A DNA stretch of 64,000 nucleotides from Persicaria tinctoria (lineage: Eukaryota; Streptophyta; Magnoliopsida; Caryophyllales; Polygonaceae). A model generated the notes under the pieces. It searched no databases, was not told the origin of the DNA, and worked only from the letters and a program-made list of their open reading frames with translations. The position numbers and the translations under genes are program-made. Within the stretch, counting starts at the first letter, position 1. Each line of letters opens with the position of its first letter. The stretch spans positions 65,021,857 to 65,085,856 of the forward strand of contig JBANSL010000017.1 of the NCBI GenBank assembly GCA_037127255.1. The letters are read 5' to 3'. This document shows, in pieces, positions 43,671 through 54,752 of this stretch.

Positions 43671-44680
43671 CATTATCGGTCAATCAGTCTATGTTCCACG
43701 CTATACAAGATTATTTCTAAAATTATTACGGATCGGTTAAAAAGAATAATGGGAAAGCTTATCCATCCCTTTCAAGGTGCTTTCGTCTCCAACAGAGCAA
43801 TACAAGATAACATCCTAATAGCCTATGAAATATTTCAATCCTTTCGTACTAGGAAGGGCTCCAAGGGATGGACCGCAATAAAACTCGATATGGAGAAAGC
43901 ATATTACATAGTTGACTGGCAATACACGAAAGCAGTACTCCAGAGATTTGATTTCCACCAAAAATTTGTTGAGATCATTATGGAGTGTGTGACTACAGTT
44001 TCATTCTCAGTACTAGTAAAAAATGGTCCAACTGATCTATTCAAGCCAACTAGGGGTCTGAGGTTCCCCCTTTCTCTTTCTTCTTGGTTGCAGAAGTCCT
44101 AGCTCGAAAACTAACGGAAGACGCTGAATCTAACCACAATAGTGTTGGTTTTAGATTTGGCCACTCGGGACCGTGTATTCCGTTTTTAGCAATTGCAGAC
44201 GACATAATAATCTTTTCCAAAGGAAGTAATGCAGCATGTACAAAAGTTAAAGGAATAATTGAAGACTATTGCAAATTTTCGGGTCAAAAAATTAACTATC
44301 ATAAATCTTCGTTTCAAACTGCATCTAGAATCATTAGATCAAGAGCAAGGGACCTAGAAGGCATTTTGAATATACCCCTAGAACGGAATCTGGAAAAGTA
44401 CTTGGGTTGCCCGATCATAAATAGAAGGGTTACCAAGGAAACTTTCGGAGAAATAATCTGTAAGTCTAAAGACCAGCTGAGCAAATGGCGGGCTAATGCT
44501 CTATCACAACAGGGTAGAGCCACACTTATAGCTTCTAACATGTCGTCGAAACCTCTATATGCAATGCTGAGTTTCATGCTTCCCGTAGCGGTTCATAAAC
44601 AATTAGATCAAGTCAACATAACCTTCTTTTGGAACAAAGACGCACAACACAACCCTCTCATCAGGGGAGAAAATCTGTAA
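43671..44680 (+). pseudogene. LINE reverse transcriptase (central and C-terminal part)
   Basis: Two ORFs in different frames. The first runs from 43671 to about 44055 and covers the palm subdomain up to FKPTRGLR. The frame then shifts with loss of the QGDP motif. The second (44084-44680) carries VAEVLARKL, the IADD active-site box, SGQKINYHKSSF and the thumb with KYLGCPI. It is very similar in layout to the LINE at 57799-61135, suggesting the same family. Confidence 0.9.
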
Positions 44681-44780
44681 ATCAAGCGGCAGGAGGACTA
44701 GGAATACGAAAAACCAGAGAAATGAATGAAGCACTCCAACTAAAACTCCTATGGAAAATCCTAGCATAACCAGATAATTA

Positions 44781-45758
44781 TTGGGTCAAAATTATACAAT
44801 ACAAATACTTAAAAGAATGCCACATCCTTCCTATTCTAGGAAAGGTAGCGCCTCATGGCAATGGTCTAAATCAGGTATCATCTGGTTGGTGGGGGATGGA
44901 AAATCAATCAAATTTTGGACATATAATTGGGTAACAACGACTCCACTTATCGACAGAATTGACGCCCAACTCAATATAAATCTAAATGACTCAGTTAGTG
45001 ATTTCATCATAAGAAAACAATGGTGGGCGGAGAAACTTTGTTCTGTTCTTCCTCTCCCACTAGCAGAAGAAATTATGAAAATCTCTCTACCGATCAACCC
45101 CTTTAGAGACAGATTGTATTGGTGGCCATCCAAGAAGGGTTGGTTCACCACTACAAGTGCTTACGACTTAATAACATCCACAACCCACAGAGCAACAGAC
45201 GAGTTTTCATGGATTTGGAAAATTGACGTTGCGCCAAAGGTCAAAAAATTTATATGGAAGATCAAGCATAAAGGACTTGCCACGGCTTGTTGCTTATCTC
45301 AAAAGGAGGTAGCGGTGCCAAATACTTGCAGCTTCTGCAACCAGAGTGAGGAAGATGATATTCATCTGTTCATTGAATGCCCAATCAACAATTTCGAAGA
45401 GCAATTTCCCAAAGAGCTATCTGCACGAGTTGATTCTCTCATAATGGAAAACAGAGATATGAATCAGATTCTACAAATCTTAAGCTCCTCCCTCCATACG
45501 GACAGGAAACAATATATAGCAATCAGATGGTGGACTATCTGGTTTATCAGAAACCAAGCAATATTTAGAAATGTCAACACCCCCTCTTCTGAAGGAATTA
45601 AGAAGATGATCGGAGATAATATTGAAAATTGGGAACGAGCGAACAAATGGAACTCATATGACTCAGAAGAGTTACCAAAAGAGAAGGAAGATAAAGGTTT
45701 AACCAAAAAAATTCAAAAATACATTCCGGTGGAGGAAACTTCCTTTGGGCAAGCATAA
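44781..45758 (+). pseudogene. LINE connector and zf-RVT region, 325-residue open frame
   Basis: The longest uninterrupted frame of this element. It shows the WxVGDGKSIKFWTYNW motif, DRLYWWPSKKGWFTTTSAY and the zinc-finger-like CSFCN...HLFIEC. Downstream (45740-46200), RNase H is recognisable in broken frames. It reflects residual coding of a dead retrotransposon, not a host gene. Confidence 0.85.
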
Positions 45759-46384
45759 ACTAAACTTTGATGGATCATTTATATCAGCTTCAAAGAGCTC
45801 TATTGGTTACATCTTTAGAGACTAGCGAGGAAATCCCTTGTGTCTGGGAGGTGAGACTATTGGCGGACAATCCCCTCTCATGGCAGAAGCCCGAGCACTA
45901 CGACTAGGAATAGAAAAAGTTAAGGCACTACAGATTACTGATCTAATAATAGAAGGGGATTCCAAAACCATTACGGATTACCTAGCCAAAAGGCTGGTTG
46001 CCCATGAGAAATAGAAATGATTATGTCCGACATACAAGCTCTTCTCAATTAAGTACCAAACGTGAGTACATCTTATGTTCCCCGCACTGGTAAAAGGGTA
46101 GCGGATAAGGTTGCACACCTTTGCTACTCGACCAAGGGGCCAGACTTGTACCATCATTCAGGTCTTCTCGACCTCATCCGACAGGATGCCTTCGGATAGG
46201 TTCCCCTATCCGTTTTGCTCTGTTAGATGCTATCAGATCGGGTTACCCATCCGAATTTTTACCTAATAAAAAAAAAAAATGAAGTCGAATCCCTTTCTTT
46301 GTTTTTTTTTATATAAAAAAAACTATCTACATGGGCTATAGCCTACAAGCCTAGAAGTATTCGACCCAAATATCATACGTAATT

Positions 46385-48020
46385 TTTTTTTTTTTTGATT
46401 AGGTAATAATTCGAGGGCCGAACAGACCCGACACCTCGAGAGGCCGACAGAGTCGGCAGACGGCGAACCGTCAAAGCATACAACGTAAGAACATAAAAGA
46501 AGGTGCAGAACAAAAGGCGGAAAGCATACAAGTACAATCAAACTAGCGAACCTAGACCATATATATCGAGGATAACATAGACTAGGAGCTGATGCCAAGC
46601 ACCACCAAAAAAGTGACACCGCTGGCCAGCGGTTCATCAGGAGTCCCTGTGGGCAGTGAAGACGAACCTCCAAGGAAATTTCCGTATCGCGGAGTCGCCT
46701 CGATACACACCACCTCGACCCCAGCCAAACCCGACACCAGACGCCAGAGCCCTAACACAGAAGAGGAACGCCAAGAACAATCAGACTCATAGCCGAGAAA
46801 CACTCTTGTAAAACACACCAAAGAACCCTTTCGGGATTTAATCAAACCCTTTCGGAATTTAATCAATCACTTTAGGACGATTTTACTCAAAGAATGAATA
46901 AGTATATAAAAATCCAACCCAATATATAGAAATAGTAGGTAACCGGATTAATATATAAAAATCCATCTTGCTCTTTTTTTTTTTTTTAATTTTTTTAATT
47001 TTTTTAATTTTTAGCTTATTAATTTTTTATTAGACCGATGCAGTGTTTGGCGTGCAAGTGTGAAAAAGAGATTTGCACGCCAACAGTGAAATTGTAGAGG
47101 TCCCAACACTTGCAAACCGGCGAGGACCAAAGACGGCCGGCGACGGAGCATCACCAGGCCGACATCGATACAACCCGGGTCGGGAAGACAACGGCGAGGC
47201 GAACTGAAGCCAACGCCGACGGGGACAAGGCCGATCGCAGACCGGTGGAGGAGAATCGAAATCGGAAGGGGGATTTTGATTTGGGGGACACCGGAGTGAG
47301 AGCGAGAACCAGCGCCACACCGAGACCCCGCAGGGGAGGATGGCGGAGAGTGACATCGGCCGGAGGCGGGTTTGGGGCCGGAATAACAGAAAGAAGGAGA
47401 TAAATCCTAGATCTGAGATTCGAGGCTTATTTGATCGAATTGGTTGAGAACGAAGAGCGAGACAAGCTTCTCAACCATAGATCTGTAAAAACCCCAACGA
47501 GAATGAGCTTTTTGTTCGATTAAGCAGGTTGTGGTAGAATATGGTTTCGATCTCCAACACGGAGGATTATACGCCGGTGATCGGAGCAAGACGGTGCAAG
47601 CATGACTCCAAGCACTCAAGCAGAGCACCAAGAGGCGGCGGCGCACCCGCCACTGCTCGAGATCGACCGGATGTTGTGTGCCCCGAAGGGATTTTTCAAC
47701 CTCTCTTCAGAGAGAGAATAGGGAGTTGAATAAAGATTGATTCAACCCAAATCAACCAGGGATTTGAGATTTTCCTCAAGAGGGTTTTTTCACATCTCTT
47801 CCTCTCTAGAAGAAGAGAGAGGAGAGCTTTTTCCATATTAGATGAGACATCGACTCTTTTATGTGGCGGAGCCACCCTAGAACGGACGACCGGAGCCGGG
47901 ATGAGAAACGGCCGGAGGCGGGTTTGATGCCGGCGGAGCCGGGTTTGTATCTCTCCCTCTCTCTAGAATTCTAGAGAGAGGAGGGAGCGTTTTTCCCTTC
48001 TAGAGAGAGGCTAGTTAACT
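46385..48020 (-). mobile_element. Non-autonomous retroposon, 1.6 kb, with an exact 17-bp TSD
   Basis: The direct repeat aaatatcatacgtaatt at 46368-46384 and 48021-48037 brackets the insert. On the minus strand it ends ctcgaattattacctaatc followed by a poly(A), seen as Ts at 46385-46396. This 3' end matches that of the neighbouring LINEs. The body is GC-richer than the surroundings. A near-palindrome (ctctctctagaattctagag) lies at about 47958-47978, and small ORFs have no recognised domain. No reverse transcriptase is visible, so it presumably relied on an L1-type element. It is either a LINE with a large internal deletion (5'UTR joined to 3' end) or a long SINE-like unit. Confidence 0.85.
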
Positions 48021-48037
48021 AAATATCATACGTAATT

Positions 48038-49280
48038 GATTTGCTGTTTATGGATTGCATATTCGGGATCATCCGGGTCGGATCCAATCCGAGTAATAAA
48101 AAAAACTAGGTCAGCTAAACGACGTCGTTACACGATTGCGATACGTTTCGCACTCTACTTAAACCCTCCGTAGTCCGTACCCCTCTCCTCATCAATCTGC
48201 GCCGACTGGCATATCCGTCCTTCGTCTTCCTCTGTGTGTGAAATTTGTGAGTTAATTGTTCAATTGCTCGATAATTGGAAGAGCGATAGCCAAAGTGATG
48301 AGATCGATCGATCTGAATTCTGCGTGTTGAATTCATTAGTATCGATAAATTGCCTTCAAAGTTCTCTGATTGCTTCACTCTCCAATTCAATCTCCTCATT
48401 TATTAATTTCCAACAGTTCCGTTGTTAGGGTTTCGATTTCAGTCACAGATTGGGGTTTTACTAGCACCACTTGATTGTAGGTTGTTCTGATACATTCAAT
48501 GAGCAAGCTACACGAGCGTGGTGCCATAGAAATGTTTCTTCTTCTAAATCTATATTTCTGGATCCTTTCGCCTTCAAATTTCGGCATTTCCAGTTATTGC
48601 TGAGGAGATACAGTCCTTAAAGATCTGAACTTTTTCTTTTTATAATTTATTGTTGAAGCTTCTTGTTGGATGCTGTGGATTTGCAGAGATATGCAAAAAG
48701 CACCAGTTAGCCCCTTGCTTCTTGAGGTTTAGATGCAAGGAAATTTCGAGAGGGTTTTATGGGTGCTATATTGACTTGCTGGTCTTGCAAAATCGTTATG
48801 GTGCAGCAATGGTGATTGCTTGCATTATCATCTACTTGTGACTGCACAATAAGTTCAAACAATAGCTTCACATTTTCATAATTTTAACTTCCAGCCAAAA
48901 TTTTCAAAAAATGATATCAAAGCTCACAACTTATGCTCCTTTCTTAGCTGTAACCTGAAACAATCTGCACATGTCACCAATTTCGGAAAGCCTAATAGTA
49001 TCAGATTTTGGAATTGAATGACAGCTTCTGTATATTGCACTGAAATTGGCCCTTGCCGATTATAACAATATCAGTCTTAGGTTGATATGAATCTTCATGT
49101 GTTATCAGGATGATAGAAATAAACTGAGAATCGAAGTAAGTAGACCAACCCCAGAAAGCGAAGCCAAGTACCATGGAATAGTAGTATTAAAATAATATAG
49201 CGTGTAAACAGGTAGAATATATTTTCGCGTATTTATGAGATGTTCTACTTGGATTTTCTTTTGGTTTTGCACTGAGTCAC
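48038..49280. other. No gene recognised; possible leader-like sequence at 48100-48450
   Basis: The stretch from 48110 (aacgacgtcgttacac, then C/T-rich with short ORFs up to 64 codons) looks like a plant transcription start and leader. No downstream coding region with a recognisable product follows. The open frames at 48234-48428 and 48650-48841 have no domain. Confidence 0.35.
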
Positions 49281-49283
49281 GTG

Positions 49284-49480
49284 ATTAGTAAATTAACTTT
49301 ACATTCTATATAATGAGAGAATTAGTAAATTAACTTTACATTCTCAACTTGTGATAACTATGGAATTGGTCGACATCTTCTTAGAAATTTTGAATTAGTC
49401 GTTTAGCCGACAAGAGAATTAGTAAATTAACTTTACATTCTATATAATGAGAGCTAGCAAATTAAGTTTACAGATCCCAA
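49284..49480 (+). repeat. Short direct repeats just upstream of the first membrane-protein pseudogene
   Basis: The unit attagtaaattaactttaca with the following ttctatataatgagag occurs at 49284-49319 and 49418-49453. A shortened copy sits at 49321-49344 and a diverged copy begins at about 49455. The array lies directly before the pseudogene at 49498. Confidence 0.85.
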
Positions 49481-49497
49481 CCCCATTCCTACATATG

Positions 49498-49869
49498 TTC
49501 TTGCGAAGATGTTTGACACCACCCGCAGTGTTGGCCTTTCTGGCGAACCTATGGTGGACATAGATCGGTCCCATGGCAGATCCGAGGAGGCCATTTTCGC
49601 CATGTCCTTCATAATGGTGTTTTGCCCTACTCGCTTTACCATGCGAGAACATCTCTGGCAGCCCAGTTCCGACTGTCATTTTCCGCGGCAAAGCTTCATG
49701 GTTTCATATGTATGTTCTTGCTCTCAACTACGCCTTCTTTGGAGCTGTCATGACCGTATTTGTCCGTGACTTGTGCCCTAAGATTTCGAGATATACAAGG
49801 CTTCTTTCGGTCCTTTCGTTCGCAATTGCTCTGGGCATTATCTTGTGCTTGGGACTCGCTCTTTTCTAA
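49498..49869 (+). pseudogene. Frameshifted relative of the three-helix membrane protein at 54360
   Basis: At nucleotide level this tracks the gene at 54360-54752 almost end to end. It has an EEAIFAMSFIMVF segment for helix 1, tatgttcttgctctcaacta for helix 2 and aaggcttctttcggtccttt for helix 3, ending in a stop after CLGLALF. An extra T after atggtgttt near 49620 throws the frame, so the open frame ends differently. No intact product is predicted. It is one of three family members in 14 kb. Confidence 0.75.
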
Positions 49870-50145
49870 CTCGTGGTCGTGTATATGCTTTGAATGTATT
49901 ATGTATATTATTGTCTCTGTCCTCTGTTTTGGACATTTGGAGGATTAGATCATCTTTACTAAAATTACATTTTTTATTAAAAAATGTGTGCTAGATTGAC
50001 TGTGTTTTAGGTTATTAAAATGTATACGTATATTTTAACGAGCATCAAGTGCGTGTAGATTTTAAGCACATCACTTCCCATGCCTATATATATTTGGAGT
50101 ATTTGTTAACTAGTAAAAATTTGAAAGGGTTAGCCTCTTTAGGTA

Positions 50146-50285
50146 TTTTTGTAAAAATTAAGTAAGAATTCGAGATCAGACAAGCCTGAGCGGTACATTA
50201 GGAATCTATCTCTTGTGGGAAGTGCAGACGAAACTCCAAAGAAGTTTTTTTTTCCGGATACGGAGTCACTTTAAAAGCACATCTC
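50146..50285 (-). mobile_element. Fragment of the LINE-tail-sharing retroposon family
   Basis: The plus strand reads taagtaagaattcgagatca, then gtgggaagtgcagacgaaac, then ccggatacggagtcac. These blocks are in the same order as in the 46385-48020 element. Only about 140 bp of its 3' part remain and no TSD was found. Confidence 0.65.
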
Positions 50286-50394
50286 GAACTGTTTTATTCA
50301 ATACAGAAGAAAATTTGTAGTTACAACTAAATGGAACGATTATCTGTGTTAAAAAGTGATCTGTTGAGTCCAATGTTATCAAAACACAAAACAT

Positions 50395-51050
50395 TAATCA
50401 CATTATAAGTGCTAATAACATATTTGAAGGTTTATCTTTTATATGGCAAGCCATATGGAAGATTAGAAATGATCAAATTTTCAGGTACAAAAAATCGACT
50501 GGAGTATCTCTCATTATCCAGAGAATTAAACAAAAGCATGCTTCTTTGGAACCAGGGAGGAGGTAAGGCATCCGAAATTAAGAGAGGAGGAAACAAAAGG
50601 GCCACCGCCAAATGGAATAGACCACCCAGAACTTTCTACAAAATCAATGTAGATGGTTCTATCATCCAAACAGAGGCCTCAACTGTTCTTTTGGGGCTTC
50701 ATCGTGCAAGACAGAAGGGAATAAAGAACATTATCTTAGAAAGTGATAATAAGATTTTGGTAAAGTTCATTAATGGAGACCACTCGCCTAGATGGGAAGT
50801 CATGCGACAGATTGAAGACATCATCATCAATCTCAAGTCTGAGTTTACTACAACAGAAATCCGTCACATATACAGAGAGTCGAACAAATCAGCGGATTAT
50901 ATAGCTAGGAAAGGTGTAATATGTAATTTACAAGTCATCCCCTACTATAGGGATCTTTTGTAACATCATCATTCGAGATGATCCAGGAGCTAGGTTACCG
51001 TTTAGGTAGTAGCTCCTAATGTTTGCCTACTGTAAAAAACATAAAAAATA
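50395..51050 (+). mobile_element. LINE 3' fragment with an RNase H remnant
   Basis: The plus strand has an RNase H-type domain (FYKINVDGSI; NIILESDNKILVKFI; IRHIYRESNKSADYIARKG) in a 184-codon frame. It is preceded by a piece in another frame. Sequence between the first catalytic block and the following helix is missing. An A-rich 3' end lies near 51035-51050. It is a decayed 5'-truncated LINE copy. Confidence 0.75.
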
Positions 51051-51399
51051 AAACTGTGAGAAATAATGATATAATAAAACAAATAAAAATGTGAAGGGGT
51101 TGTAATTTGAACCTAAGAACTTTTGATTTTCCTTCCTTTACCACTTGAACTAGATATCACTTTTGCTTTAATGATCATTTAAAGATGTTATATTACCTTA
51201 AAATACTAAATATATGCAAAAAAAAAAAATTATATATTTTTATTTTTTTCCGACCTGGGGTGCTCCAGCTCTGCCCCTGGCCCTGTTCCTCAGACCCAAT
51301 TCTTCAATTCATTGGGTCCAAACCTTGGGTTCTTGGGGCCTAAATCTTGGTTTCCTTGGTCCCAAGCCGCCCAAGTGTCTCCAATAAAAATATGAATGA

Positions 51400-51850
51400 T
51401 GGAAAATGACAAGCTAATCTAATTGGACGTGTTGGCGTTGTTTGTTGGGTTGTTCTGCTTTTGTGCTTCTTGGTGGTCCTAGGTGTGATTTGGTTCGGTT
51501 GATGACGCGACGTCCGGAGTTGGGACGAATTGGAGTCGTGGTGGTGTGTTTGGGTTCTGGACATCTTCGTTTTTGGGAGGCACTTCCTTGGAATTCGTCT
51601 TCATTACCCATAGGAGATAGCGTCCTGATGTACCGCTGGCCAACAGTGCTACCATGGTGGTGCTCTGCTTTGTTATTTGTTTGCATCTTCGACATTTCAT
51701 TCTTCATTTCGCTTGGGTTTCACGTCCGTTGACGTGCCTTTTATTTTCTGTTATTTTTTCCCTTGTATTATATCTTGACGGTGTTTTCGGTTTTACCAGC
51801 CTCTCGAGAATCCGGTATGTCTGATATCAAATTATTACTTCATAAAAGTT
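51400..51850 (+). mobile_element. Plus-strand copy of the LINE-tail-sharing retroposon family
   Basis: Blocks gaggcacttccttggaattc, cgtcttcattacccatagga, gtaccgctggccaacagtg and cctctcgaga are the same as, in reverse complement, those of the 46385-48020 element. It ends aaattattacttcataaaag. Small ORFs on both strands reflect GC-richness, not genes. The 5' boundary is not defined. Confidence 0.65.
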
Positions 51851-51894
51851 TTTTTAAAAAAGCATAAATATAATATACACCCCTTGTTACTACG

Positions 51895-52158
51895 AAAGCA
51901 TGCTCTCTGCTTTCTCTATTAAATAGATAACGCTAAAGCCCAAGGCTGGGGCTCTGGCATGAGATGCCACGACACAATAGGCAGATGACGAACTTTTATC
52001 TTCGGAAATTTAGATCTCCTGTGACTGATCTCTTCTTGTGTATTCATATATGGATATATGTTTGTAGAATGATAGAATTGATATAAAGTCCACCTTGAGG
52101 GTTTCCTATCAGTATGCTGATAACCTATATATATATATATCATCTATGTAATCTATCA
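51895..52158 (-). mobile_element. Probable LTR of the Ty1/copia element
   Basis: Directly after the copia RNase H stop, the minus strand shows a polypurine tract (ctgcgggggttt) and then TGATAGATTAC. A TATA-like (TA)n run at about 52124-52140 follows, and then non-coding sequence. The arrangement is that of a 3' LTR. The outer end is uncertain and no partner LTR was found. Confidence 0.5.
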
Positions 52159-53880
52159 AACCCCCGCAGTCGAAAGTGGAGGGCCCCGTACAGTGAGACT
52201 GGACCAAAAATCGAGGAACAACTGACGAGGTAGACCCTTTGTGAAGATATCAGCGTACTGATAGGAGGACGGGGCATGCATAACACGAGCATGTCCAAGA
52301 GCAATCTTGTCCCGAACGAAGTGTAGATTGAGTTCAATATGCTTCGTTTGCTGATGCTGGACTGGGTTGCTGGCCAGATAGACGGCGGAGACGTTGTCGG
52401 TGTAGACCAGAGTGGCCTTATGGAGAGGGCAGCGGAGCTTGAGGAGGAGATTGCGCAGCCAGGAGCACTCGGAAACAACATTGGCGACGCCCCTGTACTC
52501 AGCCTCGACACTAGAGAGAGACACCACAGACTGACGCTTCGCTGACCACGACACAAGAGTGTCATTGAGGAAGACACAGTAGCCAGATGTGGAGCGACAT
52601 GTGTCAGGAAAACAACCCCAATCCGCATCAGTGTAAGCGACTAAGTCATGCCGAGGGGAAGGGGAGATCGTGGTGCCCAACTCGAGGGTACCGCTGATGT
52701 ACCGGATGATCCGCTTCAAGGCCTAAAAGTGCGACTCCCTGGGCGCATGCATAAACAGGCAGATCTACTGAACGACGTAACTGATGTCTGGCTGAGTAAA
52801 CCTAAGATACTGCAATGCACCGGCAATACTCCGGTACAATGTCGGATCATCAAACAGAGGACCAGAGTGAGCACTGAGCTTGTTGGAGCCTGGAGGTATC
52901 CACAGGGTGAGGACTGGCTTGCAGTTGCTCATCTTGGCCCGAGCAAAAATTTCGGCAGCATACTTACTTTGAGAGAGAAACAACCTAGACGCATGACGTA
53001 CGATGCACATCGACTCCCAAGACGTAAGACAACGGACCCAGACCTGACATGGCGAACTCGACGCTCAACTGAGCAATAATAGACGTCCGAAGAGCATCAG
53101 AAGAGGCGGTGAGGATGATGTCGTCGGCATATAGTAAAGAAAGGCCATGTCTGTGCAGACTGTGCCTCTGCGATAGATAAACAGAGACGTATCCGAGCGG
53201 CTGCCAACGAAGCCCAAGCGGAGCAGATGGGACGCAAAGCGCTAGAACCATGCCCGCAGAGCCTGTTTCAAACCTTACAGAGAGCGCTTCAGGAGGCACA
53301 CGTGCTTGAGACGATCAGCATCAACGAACCTCGGCGGCTGAAACATGTAAATTGTCTCATTCAGATGGCCATGCAGAAAGGCGTTCTTGACATCCAGCTA
53401 ATGAATAGCCCAATGTCGCGATAACGCTAAGCTCAACACCACTCAGATAGTGCCAGGCTTGACCACGGGGCTGAATGTCTCATCACAATCAATACTTGCC
53501 TGCTAAAATCGACCATTAACTACAAGACGAGCTTTGTAGCGTTCCAACGACCCATCAGAGCAGAACTTGTGGCGGAAGAGCCACATGCAGCGAATGAGGT
53601 TCGCTTCAGGAGGGCGAGGAACTAGAGCCCAGGTACCATTCCTTGTAAGGGCCCTGTATTTATCGAGTATAGCCGCCTGCCAATTCGGGTCGAGGAGGGC
53701 TGTTTTGTGGGAGGTGGGGATGGGGGAAAGGGAGGCCGGAGGGGAGTTAGGAGGAGCCACGGAGACTGTGGGGGCGGGTGGGGACTGTGCGGCGGGCGCA
53801 ACATGTGGTTGCGGCAGCGGCAATGGAGGGTGTGCCACGGGCACAACATCATGCTGCGGAATGACCCCATCTTATATTCT
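52156..53880 (-). pseudogene. Ty1/copia pol remnant (reverse transcriptase and RNase H)
   Basis: On the minus strand, in order: a pre-RT segment (53844-53503) with NGTWALVPRPPEAN and LERYKARLVVNG; a broken RT palm; the RT active site LLYADDIILTASS with LSYVLGVDV (53299-52985); LFLSQSKYAAEI and PDISYVV (53010-52765); and a 187-residue RNase H block (52719-52156) with YTDADWG, SSVEAEYR and QYADIFTKGLP. Several frameshifts and stops separate the pieces. The gag, protease and most of integrase are absent from the window, so this is a 5'-truncated dead copy. Confidence 0.93.
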
Positions 53881-54310
53881 TATCCCATCCCGTGCCCATC
53901 CATACTAAATACTTATTTATAATGGAGTATTGAATATATTTTAAAAAAATTAATATTTTATGTACTTTTTAAAGTTTGTAAATATTTAAAATTCTTATAT
54001 TTTCTTGGAATCCAACCATTTTTATGTTTAACAAATGCGAAGACTTTTGTCACTGTGTTCGGGGCAGGATGTTATCAATGATTTTATTTAGATCTCCGTG
54101 ACCCATTCGAAAGGATATTATCGGGGTATAATTTCTCCCTTCCCGATTTTTTTCCTATTTAAAAAAAATGCAAAGACTTAATAAGTCGTACGCGCACAAA
54201 TTAATTAAGTTAATTATTAGAAATTGTGCCGTGAGCGTACCGCCAAACGCAACGAAGACTTGACCAAAAATTAGTTGACCCACTTAGATCTAATTAAGCT
54301 AGTGCGTACT
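53881..54310. other. AT-rich spacer, no gene recognised
   Basis: Separates the copia remnant from the three-helix membrane protein gene. It includes the near-duplicated phrase atgcaaagactt / atgcgaagactt at about 54040 and 54168. Confidence 0.4.
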
Positions 54311-54312
54311 GC

Positions 54313-54324
54313 GTCGTATATAAT
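54313..54324 (+). promoter_or_regulatory. Candidate TATA box
   Basis: The sequence tcgtatataataaac lies 35-45 bases upstream of the first ATG of the small membrane protein gene. The spacing would put transcription start near 54345. Judged on sequence and spacing only. Confidence 0.4.
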
Positions 54325-54359
54325 AAACATAGGGTGTTTTAATTACATTGTATGTATAT

Positions 54360-54752
54360 ATGCTACGAGGATGCATCAGAACAACCTACTGCAGCGATCC
54401 TCCAACTATCCCAATGGACGTAATTCAGCTCCATGGTGGTAGGACTAGAACCGAGGAGGTCATCTTAGCCATGGCATTCGTAATGGTATTCGCCCTACTC
54501 ACTTTGCCATTCGAGAATGTCTCCGGCAATCCTGTTCCGACTATCGTTTTCAATGGCAAAGCTTTGTGGTTTCACACGTATGTTCTCGCCCTCAACTTCG
54601 CCTTCTTTGGAGCGGTGATGACTATATTCCTCCGCGAGTTGTGCCCCAAGATCTCCAGATATACTAGTCTTCTTTCGGTCCTTTCTTTCACGTTAGCTCT
54701 AGGGATACTATTACTATTGTGCTTGGGACTTTCTCTTGTTTCTAACTCGTGA
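54360..54752 (+). CDS. Small three-helix membrane protein of unknown function
   Basis: This is an intact single-exon frame of 130 residues from the ATG at 54360. A second in-frame ATG at 54414 would give 112. I see three hydrophobic helices: VILAMAFVMVFALLTLPF, YVLALNFAFFGAVMTIFL and LLSVLSFTLALGILLLLCLG. A short polar N-terminus precedes them, and a conserved-looking loop (RELCPKISRYTS) joins helices 2 and 3. There is no signal cleavage site, ankyrin repeat or catalytic motif. The helix spacing recalls the PGG-type membrane domains of plant ankyrin proteins, but the sequence is not clearly that family. A candidate TATA box lies upstream. Two decayed relatives sit at 49498 and 63344 on the same strand. 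I do not recognise the family and give no function; it could be a membrane adaptor or a product of local duplication without a role. Confidence 0.6.
   Translation: MLRGCIRTTYCSDPPTIPMDVIQLHGGRTRTEEVILAMAFVMVFALLTLPFENVSGNPVPTIVFNGKALWFHTYVLALNFAFFGAVMTIFLRELCPKISRYTSLLSVLSFTLALGILLLLCLGLSLVSNS

Larger units (their letters stand above)
42470..46278 (+). mobile_element. 5'-truncated L1-type LINE, interrupted by a TIR element
   Basis: The plus strand starts inside the reverse transcriptase, in the (F)YKTYWGIVGAHI block. It is split at 42637-43662 by a DNA transposon and resumes as HYRSISLCSTLYKIISKIIT. The RT continues through GAFVSNRAIQDNILIAYE, KLDMEKAYYIVDWQ and the catalytic ADD box (IADDIIIF, about 44195-44220). 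zf-RVT (CSFCNQSEEDDIHLFIEC) and RNase H (KLNFDGSF; MAEARALRLGI) follow. The 3' end is ttacctaataaaaaaaaaaa at 46259-46278. Near-identical flanks (atgaagttcgaatc at 42456-42469, atgaagtcgaatc at 46279-46291) make a TSD with one indel. A deletion around 44055-44085 removed the GIRQGDP block, and there are further stops, so it is dead. Confidence 0.93.

Noticed and set aside
44781..45758. 325-residue intact ORF considered as a host gene
   Set aside because: Its motifs (VGDGKSIKFW, zf-RVT Cys/His block) and position make it part of the LINE.
47110..47403. Charged 97-codon ORF inside the 1.6 kb retroposon
   Set aside because: GC-rich composition alone explains open frames on both strands; no recognisable domain.
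48234..48841. Possible small gene after a leader-like region
   Set aside because: ORFs of 63-64 codons have no domain and no convincing splice structure links them.
50409..50963. 184-residue ORF considered as a stand-alone RNase H protein
   Set aside because: It begins out of frame with upstream LINE sequence, lacks part of the domain and ends at a LINE-like A-rich tail.
53567..53922. Gly/Arg-rich plus-strand ORFs
   Set aside because: Antisense of a Pro-rich copia pol segment; no independent support.
54360..54752. Assignment of the three-helix protein to the ankyrin PGG family
   Set aside because: Helix spacing is similar but the PGG motif and ankyrin repeats are absent, so no family is claimed.
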